In this document: positions 26,321 to 35,788 of the stretch, piece after piece | Numbering within the stretch: the stretch's first letter is position 1 | Layout of the letters: each line of letters opens with the position of its first letter | Origin: Saprospiraceae bacterium | Lineage (GTDB): Bacteria; Bacteroidota; Bacteroidia; Chitinophagales; Saprospiraceae | NCBI GenBank assembly: GCA_020628645.1 | Contig: JAHDES010000049.1 | Location: 1-46,939, forward strand | Reading direction: 5' to 3' | Length of the DNA: 46,939 nt | Program-made: the position numbers and the translations under genes | The notes under the pieces: generated by a model | Told to the model about the DNA's origin: nothing | The model's database searches: none | What the model saw: only the letters and a program-made list of their open reading frames with translations

Positions 26321-29200
26321 ATGAAATTGTGGAGATATTTTTTTGTTTTTGCCTTTTTTAGCCTTATTGCTTGTAAACAGGAAGTGGTTTGGCAGCAAAC
26401 CGTATTGGCTCCTTTCATGTACTCCTCTGATGTAGAAGCAGATTCTATTTTACAATCCTTGTCTCTTGATGAAAAACTAGGGCAATTAATTATCTACAAT
26501 TGTTCCATCCGTTGTGTCAATGACACTTTCTTTCAAGCTATTCAAGAAGGAAAAATAGGAGGCTTAATTTTAGAAAATCAAACAGTTGATGATTATATCA
26601 GTACAAAATTAAGAGCGGATACCATCGCTCCCCTACCCTTACTCTACGGTACAAAAGAACTTGTGAGTTTGACCAACCAATTTACAGATGCCTTAAAATT
26701 TCCATCGGCAAGCACCTTGGCTAGTATTAAAAATGAAGCTGTTCAAACTGAATTAAATCAGCTTTATCTAGATCAATGTAATGCCCTAAAAATTGATTTT
26801 AGCTTGAGTCCTTCAGTAATTAAAAATTCAAAAACAGCTTCTTTTTTTAATTATAATGCCTATGAGCAAGAAAAATCAACAATGTTCAAACGTTCATACG
26901 AACGGATGGATCAATTACAACGAAATAATATTCTTGCAATTGGAACGGATTTTAGTGATTTAGAATATTATCCTAATGATACGATTGGTTATTTGGATAG
27001 TGTTTTATTTCGTTACTATAATTTGACTTTTAATGGTCTTTCAGGATGGAAAATAGATGATGCTATTTTTGAGATTGATACCTTAGATCGAATGTTTCCC
27101 AATTTTGCAGGACAATATTTACAAGAAGAATTAGATTTTGGGGGATTGATAATGGCAGATCATAAAGAACAAAATACGCTTAGTAAACTCATTCATGCAG
27201 GTACTGATTTGTTTGTTACCTCAAACGATCCTTCTATAGTACTAGATTCTCTAAAAGCATTTGTAGAAAGTGGTATCTTATCAGTAGACAAAGTGGATCA
27301 AAAAGTCCGTAAAATACTGAAAGCTAAAGCGTGGACAAAAGCTCAAAAAGAAGAACTTAATCCAAAATGGATTCAAGAAGTTCTACAGCATGCTTCTTTT
27401 CCCTATTATGTAAATCAGTTGTATCAGCAATCTGCTATTTTAGCAAATAATTATAATAAATTGTTGCCCTATACAGCTACTTATCAAAGAGATTTTAGGG
27501 TATATGAATATGCTCAAAATCGCTTTTATAAATTTGAAAAAGCGTTTCAACAATATGCACGTTCTACTACGCAATATTTTCCGATAGATACGAATGCATT
27601 AAATATTGATGCGCTACAAAAAGGACCACATGCTACTAAAATAGTACTACTTGATGGTGATTTGGTTTACCCCAAAATGGATAGTACATTTATTAATACA
27701 CTCAATAATATTAGTAAATCTACCAAACTAGCTGTTATTAATTTTGGAAATCCATTTGTCTTATCTCAATTGGATACTACTGTAACGAGTCTTCATTTTT
27801 TTGAACGTAATAGTATCACCGAGCGACTTGCTGCACAAATATTAATGGGTGGATTAAATACAGAAGGACAATTGCCTCTTGCTTTGTCAACTCATTTACC
27901 ATTTCAGCATCAGTTGAATTTACCAACTACACGTTTAAGATATAATCGTACAGAAGAAGTGGGGATTGCTCCTGAAAAATTAGTAAGCATTGATGCCATA
28001 GTAAATTCTGCCATTGCCAATCGTGCTTTCCCTGGAGCTCAAGTTTTGGTCGCTAAATCTGGAAATGTAGTCTACAATAAATCATTTGGTTATCACACTT
28101 ATAATAAAAAGCAAAAAGTCAAAAAAACGGATTTATATGATATTGCTTCCTTAACAAAAACAAGTGCGACTACTCTTGCTATTATGAAATTAATGGAAGA
28201 GAAAAAATTGGATTTGAATGATAAATTGAGTGTGCATTTAGATTTACCAGAACAATCTAAACTAGGAAAAATAAATATCAGAGCATTGTTATTGCATCAA
28301 TCTGCTTTACAACCCAATATGCCGATTGCCGATTTTATTTTATATGAAGATTCACTTAACAGAGCTTGCAATCCATACTTCTGTAATAAAGCAGATAAGG
28401 GGTACACCACTCAAATTGCGAATCAATTTTATCTGCATCAAAATTGGGAAGATTCACTTTGGCAAGCGGTTTATGAAATTTCACCTTATAAATCTAAAAA
28501 ATATCGCTACAGTGATGTAAATGCCAATTTATTACAACACTTAATTGAAAAAATCAGTGGACAATCCTTAGATAATTATGTATACACGAACTTTTATCAA
28601 CCACTTAATTTGACCAAAACACGTTATCGCCCTTTAGAGAAATTTCAAATCAATCAAATCACTCCTACAGCCAATGATGAAAAATGGCGCAAGCAATTAA
28701 TTCATGGCTATGTACATGATGAGTCGGCTGCATTATTAGGCGGCGTGGCTGGAAATGCAGGTTTGTTTTCTACAGCAGAAGATTTAGCTGTCTTGTATCA
28801 AATGTTATTAAATGGGGGGACGTATGGCGACAAAACATATTTGAATACAACTACCATTAATAATTTCACCGCTAAACAAAAAGGAAGTGAACGAGGTTTG
28901 GGTTTTGATAAAGCACGTAAAAGTAAATATCGATCTACTTCGACAAAAGCATCTTCCCTGACGTATGGACACACTGGATTTACAGGAACTGCAGTTTGGG
29001 TAGATCCCAAAGAAGAATTGGTGTTTATTTTCTTATCCAATCGTATTTATCCAGATATTAACAACAAAAAACTATTTAGAGATAAAATTCGTCAACGTAT
29101 CCATGATGTGGTCTATAAAGCTTTAAATACTTATAATCAAAAATTGCCTTCTTTGGATCAATTGATGGAAGATGAGGTAGTACAGAAGGCAAGTTTGTAA
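26321..29200 (+). CDS. GH3-like and beta-lactamase-fold fusion lipoprotein
   Basis: The 959-residue protein has a lipoprotein signal with Cys18. Residues 42-340 match the GH3 N-terminal barrel ('ADSILQSLSLDEKLGQLIIYN', here 'LSLDEKLGQLI') with the nucleophile-position Asp280 in FGGLIMAD. The usual 'KHFPGHG...DSH' acid/base loop is absent, replaced by 'AIGTDFSDLEYYPND' near 206-220. Residues 362-545 resemble the GH3 C-terminal domain. Residues 550-935 are a serine beta-lactamase-like domain with SLTK (Ser610, Lys613), YSDVN (730-734) and HTG (884-886). Such fusions occur in Bacteroidota and may act on cell-wall sugars and peptides. The GH3 part is probably impaired. Confidence 0.85.
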   Translation: MKLWRYFFVFAFFSLIACKQEVVWQQTVLAPFMYSSDVEADSILQSLSLDEKLGQLIIYNCSIRCVNDTFFQAIQEGKIGGLILENQTVDDYISTKLRADTIAPLPLLYGTKELVSLTNQFTDALKFPSASTLASIKNEAVQTELNQLYLDQCNALKIDFSLSPSVIKNSKTASFFNYNAYEQEKSTMFKRSYERMDQLQRNNILAIGTDFSDLEYYPNDTIGYLDSVLFRYYNLTFNGLSGWKIDDAIFEIDTLDRMFPNFAGQYLQEELDFGGLIMADHKEQNTLSKLIHAGTDLFVTSNDPSIVLDSLKAFVESGILSVDKVDQKVRKILKAKAWTKAQKEELNPKWIQEVLQHASFPYYVNQLYQQSAILANNYNKLLPYTATYQRDFRVYEYAQNRFYKFEKAFQQYARSTTQYFPIDTNALNIDALQKGPHATKIVLLDGDLVYPKMDSTFINTLNNISKSTKLAVINFGNPFVLSQLDTTVTSLHFFERNSITERLAAQILMGGLNTEGQLPLALSTHLPFQHQLNLPTTRLRYNRTEEVGIAPEKLVSIDAIVNSAIANRAFPGAQVLVAKSGNVVYNKSFGYHTYNKKQKVKKTDLYDIASLTKTSATTLAIMKLMEEKKLDLNDKLSVHLDLPEQSKLGKINIRALLLHQSALQPNMPIADFILYEDSLNRACNPYFCNKADKGYTTQIANQFYLHQNWEDSLWQAVYEISPYKSKKYRYSDVNANLLQHLIEKISGQSLDNYVYTNFYQPLNLTKTRYRPLEKFQINQITPTANDEKWRKQLIHGYVHDESAALLGGVAGNAGLFSTAEDLAVLYQMLLNGGTYGDKTYLNTTTINNFTAKQKGSERGLGFDKARKSKYRSTSTKASSLTYGHTGFTGTAVWVDPKEELVFIFLSNRIYPDINNKKLFRDKIRQRIHDVVYKALNTYNQKLPSLDQLMEDEVVQKASL

Positions 29201-29207
29201 AACCAAA

Positions 29208-29999
29208 CTATAAAATCTCCTCCGTTTCTTGTATTAATTGACTAATCAAACCTTCATCATAAGCATCAGCATGCGCTTGTCCATAAGCTCCTTGATCGTT
29301 ATCAAAATAGTTTCCATTCTTAGATCGGTGTTTTTCTCCAACGGCCAAATCGTAAATAATATCGCCACCTTTATCAGCAGAGGACCAAAATCGCCCAAAG
29401 GCTTCTCGAACCATATTAGTATTCAATAATGAACCTGGATTAACTGGAATCACACAAATCTCTGGATATTTTTTAGCCAAGTAAAAACTCCACATCGTAA
29501 TGGCTAATTTGGATTGCGCATAAGCAGCACGCGTATCAATTTCTGTTTTTCCTTTTAAAGCTTCAAATGATATAGTGGATTGAGCAGCAGAACTGAGGTT
29601 GATGATTCTGGGTGAGTTTTGTTGTTCTAACAAAGGCAATAATTGATTTGTCAATAAATAGGGCGCAAAATAATTGACTACGAAACGAATGTCAAAACCA
29701 TCTTTTGTTTTTGCTACAGGACTATTAAAGACTCCAGCATTATTGATTAAAATATCTAATTGTGGTACTTCATTAATGATTTGAGTTGCTAATTGTTGAA
29801 CAGCATCTAAATCAGAAAAGTCAGCTACAAATCCAGAAATATTCGAATTATTGGAGGCATTTTTCAATTCGGAAGTAACTAATGTTAATTTTTCAGCATT
29901 TCTACCATGTAGGTAAATGTGATGTCCATCTTTAGCTAACTTTAAAGCTGCTAATTTTCCAATGCCATCTGTACTTCCAGTTATTAATATGTGTTTCAT
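29208..29999 (-). CDS. SDR-family oxidoreductase
   Basis: The 263-residue protein is a classical short-chain dehydrogenase: cofactor motif TGSTDGIG (residues 7-14), NNAG (86-89), catalytic Ser at 136-137 (NLSSAAQ) and YAQSK (Tyr160, Lys164). Arg33 in 'HGRN' after strand 2 suggests NADP(H) preference. Its ATG begins directly after the stop codon of the LLM oxidoreductase gene, so the two are almost certainly translated from one transcript. The SDR resembles retinol-dehydrogenase/WW-domain-oxidoreductase-like members. Substrate unknown. Confidence 0.9.
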   Translation of the reverse strand: MKHILITGSTDGIGKLAALKLAKDGHHIYLHGRNAEKLTLVTSELKNASNNSNISGFVADFSDLDAVQQLATQIINEVPQLDILINNAGVFNSPVAKTKDGFDIRFVVNYFAPYLLTNQLLPLLEQQNSPRIINLSSAAQSTISFEALKGKTEIDTRAAYAQSKLAITMWSFYLAKKYPEICVIPVNPGSLLNTNMVREAFGRFWSSADKGGDIIYDLAVGEKHRSKNGNYFDNDQGAYGQAHADAYDEGLISQLIQETEEIL

Positions 30000-30965
30000 T
30001 TAAGTTGTTGCTTGATAATGATGATGAAAAAGAGGTAATACTTCTTTTGAGAGTTGTTCTAAGGTTTCTTCTATATTTCGTTGGTTGAATCGTAAATTAA
30101 TTCCCACATGATTTACCCCAAGTGTTTTATAATTTTGTAAATATTCAATCAAATAATTCGCACCCAAACGAAATCCTAGATGGATGGGTTCTGGTCGATA
30201 ATCTGCATCGTCCATTAAATCAATATGTAAAGGTTGCATGAAGGGTTTCTCAAAACCACATTTTTGCAAACAGAATTCACGCCATTGAGAAATATTATAC
30301 TCTTGCATGTATAGATTTCTTGGGTAGTACATCCAACCATCTGCATGTTCAGCAATCCAATCTACTGATTGACGACTATTTCCTGTGACTAGCATTGGTA
30401 GTTTTTGATTTAATGCTTTTGGTAGAACATCCATTCGTCCATTCATACGTCCATAATGTGTATTTTCATAGATTGGAAATTCTTTTTGAGCAGTACGAAT
30501 ATAATCAAATGCATCTCGAAATAAGTTTCCTCTATTTTGAAAATCAATTCCCATGGCTGGATATTCATCGGGACGATCTCCAGATGCAACTCCCATGATG
30601 AATCGTCCATTGGAAAGGATATCAAGTGTAGCTGCTGATTTTGCCACATGAACGGGATGATGTAAAGGCAAAGCAATGGATCCCGTGGCTAATGCAATTT
30701 TCGTAGTATGAGCAGCGATAAACCCTAAATAGGTAAATGGATCAAATGTTTGTCCAGCATCGCCAAAAGTAGATACATGAAAGGGAACATCTCGAACCCA
30801 AACTGCTTTAAATCCTAGTTTTTCGGCCAATTGAATACGTTTCAGATGATCGTGCATAGTGGGTACAGAACTCTTGACATAATACTCAATTGGTACGACT
30901 ATTCCAATGCTCAACTGCTTCGGTTGAAAGACTTGATTGAATCCGTGATTTATTTTTTCGAACAT
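30000..30965 (-). CDS. LLM-class (luciferase-like) flavin oxidoreductase
   Basis: The 321-residue protein starts at ATG 30965 (an in-frame ATG 15 bases earlier is less likely). It has the bacterial-luciferase barrel with 'LGFKAVWVRDVPFH', 'FDPFTYLGFIAAHTTKIALATGSIALPLHHPVHVAKSAATLDILSNGRFIMGVASGDRPDE', cited in landmarks: 'TGSIALPLHHP', 'GRFIMGVASG', and 'MLVTGNSRQSVDWIAEHADGWMYYPR' in part. This fits the BA3436-type luciferase oxidoreductase family (TIGR03571). It is the first gene of an operon with the SDR that follows without any gap. Substrate unknown. Confidence 0.88.
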   Translation of the reverse strand: MFEKINHGFNQVFQPKQLSIGIVVPIEYYVKSSVPTMHDHLKRIQLAEKLGFKAVWVRDVPFHVSTFGDAGQTFDPFTYLGFIAAHTTKIALATGSIALPLHHPVHVAKSAATLDILSNGRFIMGVASGDRPDEYPAMGIDFQNRGNLFRDAFDYIRTAQKEFPIYENTHYGRMNGRMDVLPKALNQKLPMLVTGNSRQSVDWIAEHADGWMYYPRNLYMQEYNISQWREFCLQKCGFEKPFMQPLHIDLMDDADYRPEPIHLGFRLGANYLIEYLQNYKTLGVNHVGINLRFNQRNIEETLEQLSKEVLPLFHHHYQATT

Positions 30966-31054
30966 TCTTATAATTATCACACAAAATATAGCTTTTATCC
31001 CTTCTATTCGTATTCTTTGTTAAATTTTCCGACCTTAGTAGAACAATTGTACAA

Positions 31055-32026
31055 ATGGATTATGCATTTATAGATTGGTTAATCATTGGGAGTTTATTCT
31101 TGGTGACCTTGAGTATTGGAACATCTATCAGTTTCAAAGACTACCAAACGGTCTTTCGCCAACCGAAAGCCTTGATAAGTGGTCTGTTTTTACAATTATT
31201 TGTCTTACCTGCTACTGCTTTTTTAATCGCATATTGGTCTGGCTTACCTCCTGCTTTTCAAGTTGGTTTATTTATTATTGCTTGTTGCCCAGGTGGATCG
31301 AATTCGAACTCAGTTACTTTTTTAGTCGAAGGAAATACAGCCGTTGCACTCTCTTTGACGAGTATTAATGGTTTTTTAACCTTGGTGAGTATTCCACTTT
31401 ATGTGGCTTTTGCAATTCAGTTTTTCATGAATCAAGCGAATGAAATAGCGCTTCCTTTTTGGGATACGATGTTTCAATTATCGTTTGTCACAGTCATTCC
31501 TGCCTTTTTGGGTGCAACGATAAATTATTACTTTCCAAAGATTGTAGAAGTACGACAAAAAAGCTTGAAGCGATTAACGCTCATTTTATTATTAATGGTA
31601 TTTATTATTAAATTTTTTGCCAGCAAAGATTATGGTGGTTCAGGTATTGAAACTAGAGAATTATGGATGGTATTACCCTTTACCTTATGTTTAAATATTT
31701 TGACACCATTAATTGGTTTTTTAATCGCTAGAAATTTAAAACTTCCTATCTTAGATCAAATGACTTTGGGTATAGAATCTGGAATTCAAAATACTACATT
31801 GGCATTTCTAATAGCAGGTACACTCCTTCAAAACCAAGAAATGATAAAACCTGCTTTGGCATATGGAATTTTTACCTTTTGGATTGGTCTAGCCTTTGGA
31901 TTTTGGGTAAAACGTCAATTTAATAAAGAACTTGTACCTATTCTTTCTTCTCTAACAGAAACAGGAATAGAAGAAGTTCGACAAAGCTTTCAAACGGATT
32001 CTAACAAACGTTTAACTCAACGATAA
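31055..32026 (+). CDS. BASS/SBF-family transporter (bile acid:sodium symporter fold)
   Basis: The 323-residue protein has nine or ten membrane segments. It shows the family signature 'IACCPGGSNSNSVTFLVEGNTAVALSLTSINGFLT', cited in parts: 'CPGGSNSNSVTF' (about 79-90) and 'ALSLTSIN', and a second crossover-like motif 'GIESGIQNTTLAFLIAG'. SBF-fold carriers move organic anions with sodium; the natural substrate in free-living bacteria is often unknown. It is divergent from the LLM gene and ends 3 bases before the convergent TonB-dependent receptor. Confidence 0.87.
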   Translation: MDYAFIDWLIIGSLFLVTLSIGTSISFKDYQTVFRQPKALISGLFLQLFVLPATAFLIAYWSGLPPAFQVGLFIIACCPGGSNSNSVTFLVEGNTAVALSLTSINGFLTLVSIPLYVAFAIQFFMNQANEIALPFWDTMFQLSFVTVIPAFLGATINYYFPKIVEVRQKSLKRLTLILLLMVFIIKFFASKDYGGSGIETRELWMVLPFTLCLNILTPLIGFLIARNLKLPILDQMTLGIESGIQNTTLAFLIAGTLLQNQEMIKPALAYGIFTFWIGLAFGFWVKRQFNKELVPILSSLTETGIEEVRQSFQTDSNKRLTQR

Positions 32027-32029
32027 TTA

Positions 32030-34438
32030 TTAAATCTGCACCACTACTCCTAAAGTTGGAATTGGAGCTCCTGTATTTGTATTTAGATTTTTTAATAGGT
32101 AGCGTTGATCTTCATAAGGAGCATCTGGATTAATGATAATTGGATCACCAATAGGCGTATTATTTTCATCTAAAGGACGATCTAATAATAAGAAATTTTG
32201 ACTCACCGCACTGCCAGTTACATTTTGCACATCTAAATAGAGATTAAAACTCCATTTCTTGAAATACCATTTTTTATCCACACGGAAGTTTATAACATTA
32301 AAATCAGTGGTTCGTTCTGTATTGATTAAATCATAATTCAACACCCCTACCCCACGAACATCCCAACTCGAACGTAAACTAGAATCATCACTATACGGCG
32401 TAACAGGCAAACCTGTTTGATAACGCCAATTGACACCGACTTCCCAATCACCTTTGAATTGTTTCCCTAAGGTTAGATTCATAATATGTCGAGCATCCCA
32501 AGAAGAAGGCACATAGACATCACTTTTATCTTTAAATTCAGATTTTCCAAGTGTATAAGATGCAATTCCATAAAAGCCTTTATATAAACGCTGTTGGAAT
32601 AATACTTCTAATCCGTAAGAACGTCCTTCCGAAGTAGAAGTGGCTGGTTCATTTCCTATTACCCCAAAATCTCCACCTAAATTGGCTAATGAAATTTGAT
32701 CTCGTAATAAGAATGGATAATTACTGTATGTTTTATAATAACCTTCTAAAGTAATCTTGGAACTACTTGCCGTATTGTATTCTAAACCAGCCACCAAATG
32801 ATTGCTTTGAATGTAGGTAATAGCATTTTCTTTATTGATAAAACGTCCATCTTCTTGATACCCCATAACAGTATAAGGCGGTAATTGGTAATAAATGCCT
32901 GTATTGAAATTGACCGAAAATTGCTCATTTAAAGCATAAGCAATGGATAATCTAGGCGATAATTGCTCAAAAGGGTTATTCATTTCCTCAGAATAGGTAT
33001 TGCCATCTCCACGTACACCCAAAGACACAATCAAGCGATCATTCAACCAAGAACGGCTCACCTGTCCAAAGAAATTATACTTCGACATATTGAAATCGGA
33101 AGCATAATCAATTGTGAGTGGTCCTTGAGAAGTAAAGATTTTATTAAAGGTGCTGTTATTGTATTTAACGAACTCATAACCTACGCCCATTGTTAATTTG
33201 AAATTACCCATTCGTTGGGTATCTTCAATTCGTAATTTATTTTCGATTTCTTGCGAACGATAATCTAAGATCAAATTTTCTTCTGAAGATTCATCATTAT
33301 TCGCATATTTGAAGGAACGATTGTTCAGCATATTTCTACTAATCACAAAGGTCGTATAGCCTTTATCTCGGTAGCGTTTATACACTATTCCATTGGTATA
33401 ATTCCATTGTGGGCTTGTTGGTAAGAAATTTAGTTGAAATTGCTGTTCTTCGGTTTCGTTGGCATCTAAGTTTAGTTCAAATTGATCAACTGCTCCCAAA
33501 CCGATGAAATAAATTTCATTCTTGGTATTAATTCGGTGTTTGATTTTGGTTTGAAAATCATTATAAGTTGGTAAAAAAGGTAAACCAATAGCTGAGAATA
33601 AAAACTGTAAATATGAACGACGAGCCGATAGTAAAAAGGTGGTCTTCTCCCCTATTGGACCTTCTAAGGTCAATCCTAAATCACTTGCACCGACTGTAGC
33701 CGTAAATCCAAGACGATCATCACGACCATCTTTTTGTCTAAAATTAAAAACAGAACTCAAGGTATTTCCTCTGTTCGCAGGAAAAGCACCACTATAGAAA
33801 TCCACTTCTTTGATAAAATCCACATTAATTAGACCCACTGGCCCACCAGATGCACCTTGTGTGGCAAAGTGATTGATATTTGGGACTTCTACATCATCAA
33901 GATAAAAGCGGTTTTCATTTGGAGCTCCTCCACGAATAATTAAATCGTTGCGAAAAGAGGCGGTAGATGTTACACCGGGTAGGTTTTGAACTACCCGAGA
34001 TATATCCCTATTTCCTCCAGGATTACGTTTTATTTCCGTTATTCCAATGGAGCGAAGCGAAACAGGGCTTTCTTCTGTCTTTTTAAAAGGGGAAGCTTTG
34101 ACGACGACTTCTTCAAGTTGTTCCGTATATTCTTCTAAAGCGACATTGATAATATTGGGTTTAGAATTAGTAACTTGAATCTCATAGATGGTTTGGTCTT
34201 TATAGCCAACAAAAGAGATGGTAATGTCATAAATACCTGGTTCGAGATTGTTTAATTCATATTTTCCATCCAAATCAGTTTCTGTACCAATACTCGTGCC
34301 TGTGACCACTACATTGGCAAACATGACAGGTTCATTATTGATGGAATTAGAAACTATTCCTTTGATAATCCCTGTTTGGGCAAAGGAAAAAAAGGCGATT
34401 AGTATAAAACTAAAAGTCGTAGTGATTACTTTAAACAT
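32030..34438 (-). CDS. TonB-dependent outer-membrane receptor
   Basis: The 802-residue protein has a signal peptide (ending ...FFSFAQ), a carboxypeptidase-regulatory-like domain (about 22-105; 'IIKGIVSNSINNEPVMFANV', 'DLDGKYELNNLEPG'), a plug domain (about 130-230; 'RVVQNLPGVTSTASFRNDLIIRG', in part 'NDLIIRGGAPNENRFYLDDV') and a barrel to the C-terminus. The plug lacks the SusC type signature and no SusD follows. It is third in a row with the trehalase and MFS genes on the same strand, with a 12-bp perfect inverted repeat in its leader 4 bases before the ATG. Ligand unknown; a sugar is suggested by the neighbours. Confidence 0.88.
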   Translation of the reverse strand: MFKVITTTFSFILIAFFSFAQTGIIKGIVSNSINNEPVMFANVVVTGTSIGTETDLDGKYELNNLEPGIYDITISFVGYKDQTIYEIQVTNSKPNIINVALEEYTEQLEEVVVKASPFKKTEESPVSLRSIGITEIKRNPGGNRDISRVVQNLPGVTSTASFRNDLIIRGGAPNENRFYLDDVEVPNINHFATQGASGGPVGLINVDFIKEVDFYSGAFPANRGNTLSSVFNFRQKDGRDDRLGFTATVGASDLGLTLEGPIGEKTTFLLSARRSYLQFLFSAIGLPFLPTYNDFQTKIKHRINTKNEIYFIGLGAVDQFELNLDANETEEQQFQLNFLPTSPQWNYTNGIVYKRYRDKGYTTFVISRNMLNNRSFKYANNDESSEENLILDYRSQEIENKLRIEDTQRMGNFKLTMGVGYEFVKYNNSTFNKIFTSQGPLTIDYASDFNMSKYNFFGQVSRSWLNDRLIVSLGVRGDGNTYSEEMNNPFEQLSPRLSIAYALNEQFSVNFNTGIYYQLPPYTVMGYQEDGRFINKENAITYIQSNHLVAGLEYNTASSSKITLEGYYKTYSNYPFLLRDQISLANLGGDFGVIGNEPATSTSEGRSYGLEVLFQQRLYKGFYGIASYTLGKSEFKDKSDVYVPSSWDARHIMNLTLGKQFKGDWEVGVNWRYQTGLPVTPYSDDSSLRSSWDVRGVGVLNYDLINTERTTDFNVINFRVDKKWYFKKWSFNLYLDVQNVTGSAVSQNFLLLDRPLDENNTPIGDPIIINPDAPYEDQRYLLKNLNTNTGAPIPTLGVVVQI

Positions 34439-34442
34439 GCTT

Positions 34443-34482
34443 CTTGTTTTGAATTAAATGCTTATGTACGATTCAAAACAAG
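34443..34482 (-). promoter_or_regulatory. Inverted repeat in the leader of the TonB-dependent receptor gene
   Basis: CTTGTTTTGAAT and ATTCAAAACAAG form a perfect 12-bp inverted repeat with a 16-base loop. The 3' arm in the mRNA ends 4 bases before the ATG, so the hairpin would cover the ribosome-binding region. No T run follows, which argues against a simple terminator. Confidence 0.5.
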
Positions 34483-34506
34483 GATTGGAATAGATTGTTT
34501 GCAGAA

Positions 34507-35730
34507 TTATGAAGTAATCTCTTTTTTTGTCATTGATCGTAATAAAAATAAACAGATCATTAATACTCCCATTGGAATCAAAGTGTATGTAAAGGCGTTT
34601 TCAGCCCCTACATTTTTAAATAAATAACCAATAATTCGAGATCCCAATGTACCACCTAAAGCAGAAAACACAATAATTAATCCTGACATTGGACTATGCA
34701 ATTTCTTAGGTAAAGCACTCAAGACAACAGAATTCAATAGCGGATAAATCGGCGCAATAAACAGTCCTACTAATGGAAAAGCATAACCAATAAATGGTAT
34801 ATCCGAGAGCTTTGTCACGGTTCCAATATTTGCATTGACAGCTTGTGGTAAGACAAATAATACGATTAACATAGCACCGATAAGACAACCCACCAAGACC
34901 CATAACCACGAAAAGTGTTTTGTCAAATAACCTGCTAAAAATCGACCTATTCCTAGTGAAATTGCCAGAATGCTCGCCATCATAATCGCTACATTTTCAG
35001 GGAGATTTAGTACGCGTTCATTGAAGGTCGGTAGCCACGTCATGATCCCTTGTTCTATCATTACAAATAGAAAAGCACTCAATACAAAAATAATAACTAA
35101 TAGTTTAGCTAATAACTTGAACATAGCCGCAAAATCTTCTGCCAAATTAGCACCAGGAATAGCATCTCCCTCTTCAAATTTTGCATTAAAAAGAAAAACA
35201 AAGGATAAAATAGACATCCCTGCCAGCAACCAATACACATTTAACCATGCATTTGGGTCATCTTCACTATTAAAAGCTGGAAAAAGAAAATAGGCTAAGG
35301 CGATTCCAAACATAAAAAAGCCTTCGATATTACTCATTAAGCTATTGTGTTCTTGCTCATTATTCGTTACTAAACCAATAGTAGAATAAACGGAGACTTT
35401 TATTAATGCAAATGATACGCCGACTGCTGCAAAAAGGAGTTTTGCTGTATCAAATGAATTTCCAAAATACATCGCAATACATGCAAACGTAACAATCGCT
35501 AAACCTGCCAACATTGATCGTTTGTAGCCAATACGAGGTAAAAAGGAAGCAATCAAAAAGGAAACGATGGCAATAGGTAAGTCTTTAAAAGCTTCTAAAA
35601 TACTGGCTTGTACTTCATCTACGCCATATACATTTTGAGATTTGAGAATAACAATTCCAACACTATTTAATAAGATGGCAAAAACGAAATAATTGAGAAA
35701 TAGAGATATTTTGATGGCGTTGTTTTTCAT
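34507..35730 (-). CDS. MFS transporter
   Basis: The 407-residue protein has about 12 hydrophobic segments and the major-facilitator pattern 'RIGYKRSMLAGLAIVTFACI' after helix 2 (motif A-like, G-x-x-x-D/R). It lies 58 bases downstream of the trehalase gene on the same strand and 68 bases upstream of the receptor gene. It would carry a small molecule across the inner membrane; a sugar such as trehalose is suggested only by the neighbouring trehalase. No signature allows a firm substrate call. Confidence 0.82.
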   Translation of the reverse strand: MKNNAIKISLFLNYFVFAILLNSVGIVILKSQNVYGVDEVQASILEAFKDLPIAIVSFLIASFLPRIGYKRSMLAGLAIVTFACIAMYFGNSFDTAKLLFAAVGVSFALIKVSVYSTIGLVTNNEQEHNSLMSNIEGFFMFGIALAYFLFPAFNSEDDPNAWLNVYWLLAGMSILSFVFLFNAKFEEGDAIPGANLAEDFAAMFKLLAKLLVIIFVLSAFLFVMIEQGIMTWLPTFNERVLNLPENVAIMMASILAISLGIGRFLAGYLTKHFSWLWVLVGCLIGAMLIVLFVLPQAVNANIGTVTKLSDIPFIGYAFPLVGLFIAPIYPLLNSVVLSALPKKLHSPMSGLIIVFSALGGTLGSRIIGYLFKNVGAENAFTYTLIPMGVLMICLFLLRSMTKKEITS

Positions 35731-35788
35731 GAATGTTTTGTTTTATTTAGCAAAATAAACTTATTCTTTTAAGGCTCAAAAGAAAACA

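Noticed and set aside
32030-34438. SusC-type glycan importer
   Set aside because: No SusD gene is adjacent, and the plug and length are not SusC-like; called a general TonB-dependent receptor.
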